Below the pieces are notes generated by a model, which saw nothing but the letters and a program-made list of their open reading frames with translations, searched no databases and was not told the DNA's origin. Positions 44,428-53,482 of a DNA stretch of 64,000 bases are shown piece by piece; positions within the stretch are counted from its first letter, which is position 1, and the number at the start of each line of letters is the position of its first letter. The stretch is from Pedobacter namyangjuensis (GTDB taxonomy: Bacteria; Bacteroidota; Bacteroidia; Sphingobacteriales; Sphingobacteriaceae), in the NCBI RefSeq assembly GCF_003313325.1, contig NZ_QMHQ01000001.1, positions 682,001-746,000 on the forward strand. Reading direction: 5' to 3'. Made by a program: the position numbers and the translations under genes.

Positions 44428-45564
44428 ATGAAAGTTGCCTTAATTACAGGAGTTACCGGACAAGATGGAGCTTATTTAGCCGAATTTTTACTAAAAAAAG
44501 GTTATTTCGTACATGGATTGAAAAGACGCTCCTCTTTATTCAATACCGATAGAATTGATCATTTATACCAAGATCAGCACGAAAATAATGTAAATTTCAA
44601 ACTTCATTTTGGCGATTTAACCGATTCTACCAATCTAATACGTATCGTACAAGAAACGCAGCCCGACGAGATTTATAACCTAGCGGCAATGAGCCATGTA
44701 CAGGTAAGTTTCGAAATGCCGGAATATACTGCAAATGCAGATGGCATTGGAACTTTACGTTTATTAGAAGCAGTACGTATTTTAGGCCTAGAGAAAAAAA
44801 CAAGGATATACCAAGCCAGTACCTCTGAATTATATGGATTGGTACAAGCAGTGCCACAAAGTGAAACCACACCATTTTACCCTCGTTCGCCTTATGCGGT
44901 AGCAAAAATGTACGCCTATTGGATTACGGTAAACTATCGCGAAGCGTATAACATGTTTGCTTGCAATGGTATTTTATTTAACCATGAAAGCCCACTTAGG
45001 GGAGAAACTTTCGTAACAAGAAAAATTACAAGGGCGGCAAGTAAGATTGCCTTAGGTTTGCAAAACTGTTTATATTTAGGAAACCTCTCTGCACAAAGAG
45101 ATTGGGGACATGCTAAGGATTATATCGAAGCCATGTGGCTCATCCTTCAACAAGAAAAAGCTGAAGATTTTGTAATTGCAACAGGAGTTACTACAACGGT
45201 TAGAGAATTTGTTAAAATGAGTTTTGCCGAACTTGGCATAGAAATTGAGTTTAGCGGCAAAGATGAGAATGAGAAGGGAGTAATAGTTGGGTTAGATGGG
45301 GAGTTATTAAGTCGTTTAGGTTTAAGTGCTGACAAATTGTTCCTAGGGACTACAGTTGTTAGGATAGATCGTAAATATTTTAGGCCAACCGAGGTAGATC
45401 TATTAATAGGCGACCCAACCAAATCTAAAACACAATTAGGCTGGGAACCGAAATACGATTTACAAGCTTTAGTTGCAGATATGATGCAAGCCGACTTATC
45501 TTTAATGAAAAAAGACGAATACCTGAAAAAAGCTAACTTTAAAACATTGAATTATTTCGAGTAG
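44428..45564 (+). CDS. gmd: GDP-mannose 4,6-dehydratase
   Basis: 378 residues from the ATG at 44428 ([21 protein letters not shown]). A TTG eight codons earlier lies in the promoter box. The NADP-binding [10 protein letters not shown], the [16 protein letters not shown] segment, [13 protein letters not shown] and catalytic YAVAK are all present. It produces GDP-4-keto-6-deoxy-D-mannose, precursor of GDP-L-fucose, GDP-D-rhamnose and others. No fucose synthase or RMD-type reductase follows, which is unusual. Flanked on the left by repeats, on the right by the wza-like gene (125 bp). Confidence 0.95.
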   Translation: MKVALITGVTGQDGAYLAEFLLKKGYFVHGLKRRSSLFNTDRIDHLYQDQHENNVNFKLHFGDLTDSTNLIRIVQETQPDEIYNLAAMSHVQVSFEMPEYTANADGIGTLRLLEAVRILGLEKKTRIYQASTSELYGLVQAVPQSETTPFYPRSPYAVAKMYAYWITVNYREAYNMFACNGILFNHESPLRGETFVTRKITRAASKIALGLQNCLYLGNLSAQRDWGHAKDYIEAMWLILQQEKAEDFVIATGVTTTVREFVKMSFAELGIEIEFSGKDENEKGVIVGLDGELLSRLGLSADKLFLGTTVVRIDRKYFRPTEVDLLIGDPTKSKTQLGWEPKYDLQALVADMMQADLSLMKKDEYLKKANFKTLNYFE

Positions 45565-45689
45565 AGATTCATCATCGCGAACGGCAGCTTGGGCTGGTGT
45601 AGGAGAGAAACAATCTTTAAAGAGAAAATTAAAAGATATTAGCTAATATTATAGCAACAGAATTTGAGAGAGAGAACGAGTATAGGAGA

Positions 45690-48176
45690 ATGACAAAAAT
45701 ATTTATGAAAAACCACTTACTGCAATTTTTAATATTAATACTTATCAGCTTTGCTGTACCGGTAGCGGTTATGGCACAGCAGAACTTCGCAAATGTTAAA
45801 GTGGACGAACTATCGGATGCGCAGGTGTTGAAAGTAATTAAAGACGCAGAGGCGATGGGTTTTACCAGCCCGCAACAGTTAGAGCAAATGGCACTTGCCC
45901 GTGGTATGAAAGCCGAGGAAGTACAGAAATTTAAACTACGTGCCGAGAAGCTGAAAGCTCAAGGTGGTGCTGCGCAAACAACAGACAAGCCTCTTTCTAC
46001 TGGCAGGGAAATGAGCGAAACTACGCAGGGTGGAAGTTTAACTAACGAAAAAAGAACCGACGAAGAAGAAAAAGGCCCAAAGATCTTCGGATCGGAGCTT
46101 TTCAAAAATGGAAATATTACCTTCGAACCAAATCTTCGTATCGCCACGCCAAGAAATTATGTGGTTGGTCCGGATGATAAACTAATCATTGATCTTACAG
46201 GCGATAACGAGGTTAACTATAATTTAGCGGTAAGCACAGAAGGCGTAATCTCTTTACCCTATGTAGGTAGGGTAGTGGTTGGTGGTTTGACCATCGAACA
46301 AGCCAGCGCAAAAATCAGATCAGCAATGGCTAGAACCTATCCGGGATTAGCATCTGGTAGAACCAGCTTAGCAATCAACTTAGGTAATATCAGAAGTATA
46401 AAGGTTACCATTACTGGTCAGGCAACGAAAACAGGTACCTATACCCTTTCTTCTTTATCGAGTGTATATAACGCATTAAATGCTGCAGGCGGGCCGTCGG
46501 CAAATGGTTCATTCCGTAATATCCAGGTTATTAGAGGAAACCGAGTAATTGCTACTTTAGATGTTTACGACTATATTTTGCGTGGTTTACAGACGAATAA
46601 CATCCGTTTACAGGATCAGGATGTAATCAATATCCCTACTTTTGATAAAAGAGTAGAAGTTACAGGTGAAGTTAAAAACCCAGCTTTTTTCGAGGTTGTT
46701 AAAGGCGAAACCTTAAGGGATGTAATTAATTTTGCATCTGGTTTTACCACAGAAGCCTATACTGCAAAAATTAAGGTTTTCCAAAATACATCCAAAGAAC
46801 GTAGGATCTCCGATATAGCAGACAGCGAGTTTAATACCTATAACCCGCAGAACGGAGATAAATTTATAGTTGAAGCTATCTTAGAACGTTTCGAAAACAG
46901 GGTTGAGATTACAGGATCTGTATTTAGACCAGGGGTTTACGAATTGGAAAGAGGATTAACCCTTAAAGGTTTAATTACCAAGGCTGATGGATTAACGGAA
47001 GATGCTTTTTTAAACCGAGGTTATATCAATCGATTAAACCCAGATCAAACGGCAAGCCTAATATCCTTTGATGTGGCTAAAATATTCGCTGGTACCGAGG
47101 CTGATATCACTTTATTAAGAGAAGACAAAGTAACGATTAGTTCAATTTTTGATTTAAGGGAAGAATACACCGTAAGTATCCAAGGAGAAGTAAGGGCACC
47201 AGGTTCTTTCCAATATGCAGATAATCTAAAATTGGAAGATCTGATCCAAATGGCAGGTGGCTTTAAGGAAGGCGCAACGCCAAATCGTATAGAAGTAGCC
47301 AGACGGGTTAGAAATGCGGATCCCACTTCTAAAAAAGCGCAAACGGCTACGCTATTTACCTTAAACGTAGATCGTGATTTGAAGTTGACTACAGATACCT
47401 TCACCATTCAACCCTTTGATATTATCTCGGTTAGAAGCTCGGAAAGTTACACCGTGCAAAGACAAGTGAAATTAGAGGGAGAGGTTCTATACCCAGGTTT
47501 ATATACCATCGCTAACAAAGATGAACGTATCTCAGATTTGATTAAACGTGCAGGTGGTTTAACGGCTTATGCGTATGCAGACGGTGCCTCATTAAAACGC
47601 CCAGGTGCAGAAGTAGTTAATCCAAATGATAAAAATGCGATTAATACGAAGGACGAAGATGATAAAAAACTTTTAGGACTAAAACGTGCGCAAGAAGCTG
47701 GCGTAAAAGACACCGTAGCGGTAGATATTGAACAGAAACTAATCCAAAGCGATTTAGTGGGTATCAACTTGGTGAAGATTTTAGACAAACCACAATCTAA
47801 ATTTGATATTTTGGTAGAAGATGGCGACATCATCCGCGTACCTAAACAATTGCAAACAGTTAAGGTTAGCGGAGAAGTATTAAATCCGAATAGTATCGTT
47901 TACTTGCCTGCTAAAGGTTTAAAACAATACGTAAACGGAGCGGGTGGTTTTACAACTAATGCAAGAAAAGGCAATGTATATGTTATTTATCCAAATGGTT
48001 CTGCTGCTGCAGTAAGTAGCTTTTTGTTTTTTAGAAGTTATCCTAAAATAAAACCAGGTTCGGAAATTTTAGTTCCAAAAAGAGCAGATCGTGAAAAGAT
48101 CTCACCTCAAGCTTGGATTGGGATAGGAACTGCTTTAGCTTCTTTAGGCGCTATAGTGGTGAGTTTGCTAAGATAG
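45690..48176 (+). CDS. Wza-like polysaccharide export protein with SLBB repeats
   Basis: 828 residues, much longer than E. coli Wza (about 380). Signal peptide about 1-34 (ends VMAQQ). An N-terminal helical region holds KADELSDAQVLK-like helices (residues 35-90). The Poly_export domain is about 152-240 (YVVGPDDKLIIDLTGDNE). Several SLBB-type repeats follow (about 245-780: VTGEVKNPAFFEVVKGETLRD, ITGSVFRPGVYELERG, IQGEVRAPGSFQYADN, LEGEVLYPGLYTI, VSGEVLNPNSIVYLP). The C-terminal hydrophobic stretch may anchor it. It should form the periplasmic and outer-membrane part of the export channel. An ATG five codons later also fits the signal. Confidence 0.9.
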   Translation: MTKIFMKNHLLQFLILILISFAVPVAVMAQQNFANVKVDELSDAQVLKVIKDAEAMGFTSPQQLEQMALARGMKAEEVQKFKLRAEKLKAQGGAAQTTDKPLSTGREMSETTQGGSLTNEKRTDEEEKGPKIFGSELFKNGNITFEPNLRIATPRNYVVGPDDKLIIDLTGDNEVNYNLAVSTEGVISLPYVGRVVVGGLTIEQASAKIRSAMARTYPGLASGRTSLAINLGNIRSIKVTITGQATKTGTYTLSSLSSVYNALNAAGGPSANGSFRNIQVIRGNRVIATLDVYDYILRGLQTNNIRLQDQDVINIPTFDKRVEVTGEVKNPAFFEVVKGETLRDVINFASGFTTEAYTAKIKVFQNTSKERRISDIADSEFNTYNPQNGDKFIVEAILERFENRVEITGSVFRPGVYELERGLTLKGLITKADGLTEDAFLNRGYINRLNPDQTASLISFDVAKIFAGTEADITLLREDKVTISSIFDLREEYTVSIQGEVRAPGSFQYADNLKLEDLIQMAGGFKEGATPNRIEVARRVRNADPTSKKAQTATLFTLNVDRDLKLTTDTFTIQPFDIISVRSSESYTVQRQVKLEGEVLYPGLYTIANKDERISDLIKRAGGLTAYAYADGASLKRPGAEVVNPNDKNAINTKDEDDKKLLGLKRAQEAGVKDTVAVDIEQKLIQSDLVGINLVKILDKPQSKFDILVEDGDIIRVPKQLQTVKVSGEVLNPNSIVYLPAKGLKQYVNGAGGFTTNARKGNVYVIYPNGSAAAVSSFLFFRSYPKIKPGSEILVPKRADREKISPQAWIGIGTALASLGAIVVSLLR

Positions 48177-48627
48177 ACCCTACAATTCGTCATTGCGAAC
48201 TGAAGTGTTGTAATGTGTGAGAGCGTGAAGCAATCTCTTCCAAAGGAACATTACCTTTCCCTCTCTGGACGGGGGTGGGAGAGGAAGCGCTTAGGGAGGG
48301 GGAGGAAAGTAGAAATACGTCATTGCCTGCCTGCGGTATGCAGGCGAACGGAAGTATAAAGCTGGGTGGCTAAAACGAAAAGAAAATATATTTGAGGAAA
48401 GAAAAACTGGCTTATGCTGATGCTTGCCCCACCTCATCGCCGGTGGGAGGCTCTTTCTTTTCTCTTGATAGAAAAGAAACAAAAGATCAAGAAAGAACGA
48501 TGCTTCCTTGCTCCTAGCCAACGCATGGCTCGCCGTTCTTTCTGGCCGGCACCTTGGGACAGTTCCAGGAGTATAAAGCATAATGAAAGACGAATAACGA
48601 ACGAAAGACGAACAACGACAAACGAAC
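48177..48627. repeat. repeat-mosaic spacer III (wza-like to wzz-like)
   Basis: No gene supported. It contains GTCATTGC-type dispersed text (48189 and 48320), a GCCTGCggtatGCAGGC hairpin, a class CT/AG core at 48454-48491 and an AGAAAGAACG...CGTTCTTTCT module (48490-48543) whose interior is the reverse complement of the copies in the tandem array. An ACGAA-rich low-complexity run leads to the wzz-like ATG. Confidence 0.8.
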
Positions 48628-49734
48628 ATGACAACAGAAAGTCAGCAACATATTAATAATGAAACCAACGAGATCTCCCTTAAAGACCTCATCTTGAGAA
48701 TCCGAGAATGGTGGCGATACCTTTTATCTAAATGGATGATCATCCTAGCCTTTGGATTATTAGGTGGAGCTTTAGGTTTTTTCTACGCAACTACCAAAAA
48801 ACCTATTTATACCGCTACAACTACTTTTGTTTTAGAAGATGAAAAACTAGGTGGAGGGGGCTTAGGTTCACTAGCAGGCCTAGCTTCTATGGCAGGAGTG
48901 GATGTGGGAAGTGGTGGTGGAATTTTTCAAGGGGATAACATTTTTGAATTGTATAAATCTAGAAGAATGGTGGTGCAAACTTTGTTAACTGAGGTTATTG
49001 ACAATGGTAGGAAAGAAACCTTAATAGACCGCTACCTTTATTTTAATGATTTTAAAAACAAATGGAAAGACAAAGTTGAATTAGCGGAGTTATCATTTAA
49101 ACCTGACACGTTGTTAAATGGAAACCTGAGTTTGAAGCCAAACAGACTGAGAGATAGTATATTAAATTCTATCGTCTCTGAAATCAATAAAAACTGTTTA
49201 ACTGTCGAAAAGTCAGATAAGAAGCTTAGTATCTTGAAGGTAGATGTGAAATCCAAAGATGAATTCTTTTCAAAAGCGTTCAATGAAGCTATCGTTGGTA
49301 ATGTAAATGAATTTTATTTACAAACTAAAACTAAAAAATCCCTTCAAAATGTTCAAATCATGCAGCAAAAAGCAGATTCTGTACGAGCAGTGATGAACGG
49401 TGCGATCTATGAAGCAGTAGCCATTGCAGATGCCACACCTAATTTAAATCCTACCAGACAGGTTCAAAGGGTTGCACCGGCCCAAAGAGCACAGTTCTCT
49501 GCTGAGACTAATAAAGCTATTTTGAGTTCTTTAGTCCAGAATTTGGAGATGTCTAAACTGGCTCTGATGAAGGATACACCTTTACTTGAAATTATTGACA
49601 AGCCAATATATCCTTTAGATAAACAAAATTTTGGGAAAATAAAAGGTATAGGCTTAGGTGGATTCTTATTCGGCTTTTTGGCGGTTTTTTTTCTAACAAC
49701 ACGTAGAGCGCTAAGGAGCGTTTTTTATCTTTAA
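48628..49734 (+). CDS. Wzz-like chain-length determinant protein
   Basis: 368 residues. Two transmembrane helices flank a periplasmic domain: helix 1 about 35-57 (WMIILAFGLLGGALGFFYA) and helix 2 about 332-352 (GFLFGFLAVFFLTT). The N-terminal cytoplasmic stretch ISLKDLILRIREWWRYL matches Wzz/FepE family members. There is no C-terminal Walker kinase domain, so it is the Wzz type and not a Wzc tyrosine kinase. A Gly-rich LGGGGLGSLAGLASMAG region follows the first helix. It would set polymer length with the Wzy-like protein and the export protein. It opens the long overlapping operon to 61.8 kb. Confidence 0.88.
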   Translation: MTTESQQHINNETNEISLKDLILRIREWWRYLLSKWMIILAFGLLGGALGFFYATTKKPIYTATTTFVLEDEKLGGGGLGSLAGLASMAGVDVGSGGGIFQGDNIFELYKSRRMVVQTLLTEVIDNGRKETLIDRYLYFNDFKNKWKDKVELAELSFKPDTLLNGNLSLKPNRLRDSILNSIVSEINKNCLTVEKSDKKLSILKVDVKSKDEFFSKAFNEAIVGNVNEFYLQTKTKKSLQNVQIMQQKADSVRAVMNGAIYEAVAIADATPNLNPTRQVQRVAPAQRAQFSAETNKAILSSLVQNLEMSKLALMKDTPLLEIIDKPIYPLDKQNFGKIKGIGLGGFLFGFLAVFFLTTRRALRSVFYL

Positions 49735-49742
49735 AAAGTAGT

Positions 49743-50390
49743 ATGATCATTTTATCACATAGAGGTTATTGGCTTACCGAGCACGAGAAAAATACTAAAG
49801 AGGCTTTTGAGCGATCGTTCAAGCTTGGATTTGGCACGGAAACGGATATCAGAGACCTAAATGGAAAATTAGTTATAAGCCATGATATACCCCATATTCA
49901 GGATGCTAATATTTTTGTTGAAGACTTTTTCGACATTTATAAAAAACACAATAAGAATTTACCCTTAGCTCTGAATATAAAATCGGATGGATTAGTTCAG
50001 GAATTGGTTTCTCTTTTGCGGAAATATGAAATACATAATTATTTTGTATTTGATATGTCGGTGCCAGATGGTTTATCTTATATCCGGCAGAATGCGAATG
50101 TATTCACTAGGCAAAGTGAATATGAATTGGAACCGTCATATTATTCTGAATCAATGGGGGTTTGGTTAGATGAGTTCAAGCATCATTGGATCGATAGTAA
50201 GACTATTACTAATCACCTTAATAGGGGAAAGAAGGTATGCATTGTTTCACCAGAATTACATAAACGTAATTACTTCGATGAATGGAAAGACTACAAGGAT
50301 ATAGATTCTAAAATTTTAGTAAATGGAGAGCTAATGATATGTACGGATAAACCTATAGAAGCTAGAGAATATTTCAATGAAAAAAATTAA
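49743..50390 (+). CDS. glycerophosphodiester phosphodiesterase-like (PI-PLC/GDPD fold)
   Basis: 215 residues, short for GDPD. The active-site pattern is conserved: HRG at the N-terminus (LSHRGYW), Glu and Asp in GTETDIRD, and the second His in VISHDIPHIQ. That indicates metal-dependent hydrolysis of a phosphodiester. No signal peptide, so it should be cytoplasmic. It is the first gene of a cassette with a HAD phosphatase (14 bp overlap), two nucleotidyltransferases and a cupin. In such a position it may process a phospho-sugar or glycerol-phosphate unit. Substrate unproven. Confidence 0.8.
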   Translation: MIILSHRGYWLTEHEKNTKEAFERSFKLGFGTETDIRDLNGKLVISHDIPHIQDANIFVEDFFDIYKKHNKNLPLALNIKSDGLVQELVSLLRKYEIHNYFVFDMSVPDGLSYIRQNANVFTRQSEYELEPSYYSESMGVWLDEFKHHWIDSKTITNHLNRGKKVCIVSPELHKRNYFDEWKDYKDIDSKILVNGELMICTDKPIEAREYFNEKN

Positions 50391-51006
50391 AGCTGTTATA
50401 TTTGACATGGACGGTGTTTTGATAGATGCAAGGGAATGGCATTTTGAATCACTTAATAAAGCACTAAACTTATTCGGTGCAGAAATTACTAGATACGATC
50501 ATTTAACTACTTTCGACGGACTACCTACCAAAAAGAAATTGGAGATGTTAACAGCCGTTGCGGGTTTCCCCGTAGGTTTGCATCAGTTTGTCAATGATTT
50601 AAAGCAACAATATACAATGGAAATTGTATACTCTAATTGTAAACCTGTATTTCAACAACAGTATGCCCTTTCTAGATTAAAGAAAGATGGTTACAATTTG
50701 GCAGTATGCTCAAATTCAATTGCCAAAACTGTTGAGATTATGATGGAGAAATCATCACTTTTAAATTATTTAGATTTTTTCTTATCCAATCAAGACGTAG
50801 TTAACGGAAAACCTGATCCAGCTATATATAATTTGGCTATTTCAAGATTAGGCTTAATGCCAGAAGAATGCTTGGTTGTAGAAGATAACGAACATGGTAT
50901 TAGGGCTGCCCTTGATTCGGGAGCACATGTGCTAATGGTCGACAGTCCTGATGATGTTCATTATTATAATATAATAGATAAAATAAAGGAGATAGAAAAT
51001 GCTTAA
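50377..51006 (+). CDS. HAD-superfamily phosphatase (beta-phosphoglucomutase/IA type)
   Basis: 209 residues. HAD motif I FDMDGVL (Asp10 and Asp12), motif II CSNS, motif III Lys in GKPDP and motif IV VVEDNEHGI. The cap domain begins after motif I, as in subfamily IA. It probably removes phosphate from, or isomerises, a sugar phosphate before or after nucleotide transfer. It overlaps the GDPD-like gene by 14 bp and the next gene by 8 bp. The exact substrate cannot be read. Confidence 0.85.
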   Translation: MKKIKAVIFDMDGVLIDAREWHFESLNKALNLFGAEITRYDHLTTFDGLPTKKKLEMLTAVAGFPVGLHQFVNDLKQQYTMEIVYSNCKPVFQQQYALSRLKKDGYNLAVCSNSIAKTVEIMMEKSSLLNYLDFFLSNQDVVNGKPDPAIYNLAISRLGLMPEECLVVEDNEHGIRAALDSGAHVLMVDSPDDVHYYNIIDKIKEIENA

Positions 51007-51730
51007 GATAATAATACCACTTGCCGGGTCTTCAGAACTGTTCGCAAATGCAGGTTACTACTATCCCAAACCTTTGATAGAGGTCAAAGGCATCCCTATG
51101 ATCCAAACAGTTTTAAATAACCCATTATTACTTGACGTTGAAAAATCTTTTATTTTCATAATTAAAGTGGAAGATGCAAAGAAATTCCATCTGGATAGCA
51201 CATTAAGAATACTTGCCCCTAATTGTGAAATCATCAAAATTGATAATGATACAAAAGGTGCGCTATGTAGCGTAATGCTCGCAGTTGATAAAATAGATCC
51301 TCAGGATGAGGTTTTGATATTAAATGGCGATCAAGTGATTGATGAACCACTTGGCCAAATTTATAAATATTGGAAGAAATTAGATGCACCTGCTGGTCTG
51401 ATCACTTTTACCTCAGTACATCCTAGATGGTCATATGCAAGACTTATAGATGGCATAGTAGTGCAGACAGCAGAAAAAAATCCTATTAGTAACTACGCAA
51501 TTGCTGGAGCGTATTATTTCAAAGTTGCAAGTGCCTTTTTTAGTGCTGCTTTTAGATCGATTAAGGAAGGTGTTCATTTGGATGGAATGTTTTTCATTTC
51601 ACCAGTAGTTAACCAATATGTACTAAATGCTGAAAATGTTTTTGCCTATAAGATAGATAATAAAAAATATCATTTATTTTATTCTCCTCAAATGTTGCAG
51701 GAATACGAGAGAAATTTTCAGAATATATGA
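50999..51730 (+). CDS. sugar nucleotidyltransferase-like protein, atypical signature
   Basis: 243 residues with an NTP-transferase fold: IIIPLAG at the N-terminus, KPLIEVKGIPMIQ, then LILNGDQVI as the metal Asp segment. The signature loop that in the neighbour 52047-52772 reads AGEGSRF here reads AGSSELF, so the Arg that holds the nucleotide phosphates is replaced by Leu. The enzyme may be inactive, have another donor mode, or act as a partner of its neighbour. Overlap with the HAD gene is 8 bp and with the cupin gene 4 bp. Confidence 0.7.
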   Translation: MLKIIIPLAGSSELFANAGYYYPKPLIEVKGIPMIQTVLNNPLLLDVEKSFIFIIKVEDAKKFHLDSTLRILAPNCEIIKIDNDTKGALCSVMLAVDKIDPQDEVLILNGDQVIDEPLGQIYKYWKKLDAPAGLITFTSVHPRWSYARLIDGIVVQTAEKNPISNYAIAGAYYFKVASAFFSAAFRSIKEGVHLDGMFFISPVVNQYVLNAENVFAYKIDNKKYHLFYSPQMLQEYERNFQNI

Positions 51731-52044
51731 AAGTATTTAAGATCAAAGATATGTTTAAGGGGTGGTTTATTGGCAATTTTGAACCTAGCCTTTTTAAGAC
51801 TAACGACGTGGAAGTCGGTCTAAAGGAATACAAAATGGGAGACTATGAAGGTGTTCATTATCACAAAATAGCTACTGAATATACCGTAATCGTTTGTGGC
51901 CAGGTTGAAATGAACGGAATAGAGTACAATGAGGGTGATATCCTTGTAATTGAACCATATGATAAAACTGATTTTAAAGCATTAACAGATGTCAAAACGT
52001 TGGTAGTCAAATTGCCGGGCGCTAATGACGATAAATTTATATAA
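51727..52044 (+). CDS. small cupin-domain protein
   Basis: 105 residues. The cupin metal-binding motif HYHKIATEYTVI (HxH-x4-E) is present, as is a second strand pattern ending GDILVIEP. Such cupins in glycan loci act as sugar-nucleotide isomerases or as small-ligand sensors. It overlaps the previous gene by 4 bp and precedes the second nucleotidyltransferase by 2 bp. No further specificity can be seen. Confidence 0.75.
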   Translation: MKVFKIKDMFKGWFIGNFEPSLFKTNDVEVGLKEYKMGDYEGVHYHKIATEYTVIVCGQVEMNGIEYNEGDILVIEPYDKTDFKALTDVKTLVVKLPGANDDKFI

Positions 52045-52046
52045 TT

Positions 52047-52772
52047 ATGATAAACATAGTGATACCGATGGCGGGGGAAGGTAGCCGTTTTGTGAAAGCA
52101 GGTTTCAGTAAGCCTAAACCATTTATTGACGTTGATGGGCAGCCTATGATTGTTAGAGTGATGGAAAATCTAAAATATCAAAATGCTCATTTTATTTTGA
52201 TTGGTAGAAAAGATCATTTAACAAAGGAGAAAGCGCTCGTAGATAAAATAATTGCGGATTATGATGCAGAGTTCATTTCAATTGATAAATTGACTGAAGG
52301 TACCGCGTGCACAGTTCTTTTTGCAATGCCGCAAATAAATACTGATAAACCATTATTGATCGCAAATTCTGATCAGCTCATTGATATAAACATATCTGAT
52401 TTCGTTAAAGATTGCTTTGAAAGAAATTTAGACGGGTCAATATTGACTTTTCAAGATAAAGAATTGAACCCAAAATGGTCTTTTGCAAAGATTCGACAAG
52501 ATGGCCTTGTCGATGAGGTAAAAGAAAAGGAGGCGATATCATCATATGCGACAATAGGAATTTACTTATTTTCAAAAGGTAAAGATTTTGTTGATTCTGC
52601 TGTGCGTATGATAATTGAGAATGAAAGGGTTAACAATGAGTTTTATACTTGCCCCGTATATAATTATTCAATAGATCTGGGAAAAAAAATTGGCGTTTTT
52701 GACATCCCAGTTGAAAAAATGCATGGCATTGGTACACCTGAAGACTTAGAAGAATATTTAAAGCTAAAGTAA
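52047..52772 (+). CDS. sugar nucleotidyltransferase
   Basis: 241 residues. The intact signature loop PMAGEGSRF, then KPKPFIDVDGQPMI with the conserved Lys, and LLIANSDQLID as metal Asp segment. The family joins an NTP and a phosphorylated sugar or alcohol. It is a paralog of the gene 50999-51730 (same length and order of motifs), with one cupin gene between. Together with HAD and GDPD-like genes it suggests activation of a non-standard building block for the polysaccharide. Confidence 0.8.
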   Translation: MINIVIPMAGEGSRFVKAGFSKPKPFIDVDGQPMIVRVMENLKYQNAHFILIGRKDHLTKEKALVDKIIADYDAEFISIDKLTEGTACTVLFAMPQINTDKPLLIANSDQLIDINISDFVKDCFERNLDGSILTFQDKELNPKWSFAKIRQDGLVDEVKEKEAISSYATIGIYLFSKGKDFVDSAVRMIIENERVNNEFYTCPVYNYSIDLGKKIGVFDIPVEKMHGIGTPEDLEEYLKLK

Positions 52773-52777
52773 GAGTC

Positions 52778-53482
52778 TTGGAAAATTTATCGATACTAAT
52801 TCAGGGACCAACATGTTATTGGCGTGAACAAGTACGAGCCTTTAATGGAATTAATGATATTTTATGGGTAACCTGGGATACAGAACCAGCCGAAAATATT
52901 GCTTTCATTGAATCCCATGGCATTGAAGTTATACAGATATCAATGCCTGAGACCAAAGGCTATTGGAATCTAAATCTTCAATGTAGCACATCATATTATG
53001 GAATTGAATATTTGTCGAATAGAAAGCATGCGGATAATATAATTAAAATAAGGTCTGATATGATATTTAGCAATTTCAAGAAATTCTATTTGAATAATAA
53101 GCAATTGTTTTTCGAATCTTCTGATCTTATATTTTTAGGATATATTGAAAATTCGAAAGAAGCATATTTGCTGGATTATATTGTAGCTGGATCAATTAAG
53201 AATATGCTAAATTTTTGGAAGCCGTCTGAGGCTAAAGATTTTGGATTACCTTATCCTGAAGGATGTTTGCAGAAAAGGTATTATGGCTTTAATCCAATAG
53301 AGACAAAAAGATTTCCTAAGTTTTTCGATCTTAATGCGGTAAGGATTTTTTGGTTGAAGCAAAGAGTCACCTTAAATTTTTATAGATCAGATATGTTTTT
53401 ACGTACAACTATTGCATCACCTATCCGGCGGTTACTGAACTATAAAGAGAAGTTTTTGTTATTTTGTGAGCGTTACAGATGA
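52778..53482 (+). CDS. WavE-like glycosyltransferase
   Basis: 234 residues from a TTG codon: the next Met is about 50 residues in, past the conserved opening LSILIQGP, so TTG is likely used. The text ILIQGPTCYWREQV, ILWVTWDTEP and ADNIIKIRSDMIF matches the WavE lipopolysaccharide synthesis family. The last contains a D-rich site possibly for donor binding (RSDMIF). It lies 5 bp after the nucleotidyltransferase and overlaps the flippase start (ATGA). It may transfer the unit made by the preceding five genes. Confidence 0.75.
   Translation: MENLSILIQGPTCYWREQVRAFNGINDILWVTWDTEPAENIAFIESHGIEVIQISMPETKGYWNLNLQCSTSYYGIEYLSNRKHADNIIKIRSDMIFSNFKKFYLNNKQLFFESSDLIFLGYIENSKEAYLLDYIVAGSIKNMLNFWKPSEAKDFGLPYPEGCLQKRYYGFNPIETKRFPKFFDLNAVRIFWLKQRVTLNFYRSDMFLRTTIASPIRRLLNYKEKFLLFCERYR

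Noticed and set aside
39025-48491. Hairpin cores as rho-independent terminators
   Set aside because: The stems are A/T-rich with a purine tail (CAAAAG) after the hairpin and no T tract on the plus strand. On the minus strand the following T-rich arm could serve weakly, but no minus-strand genes are nearby.
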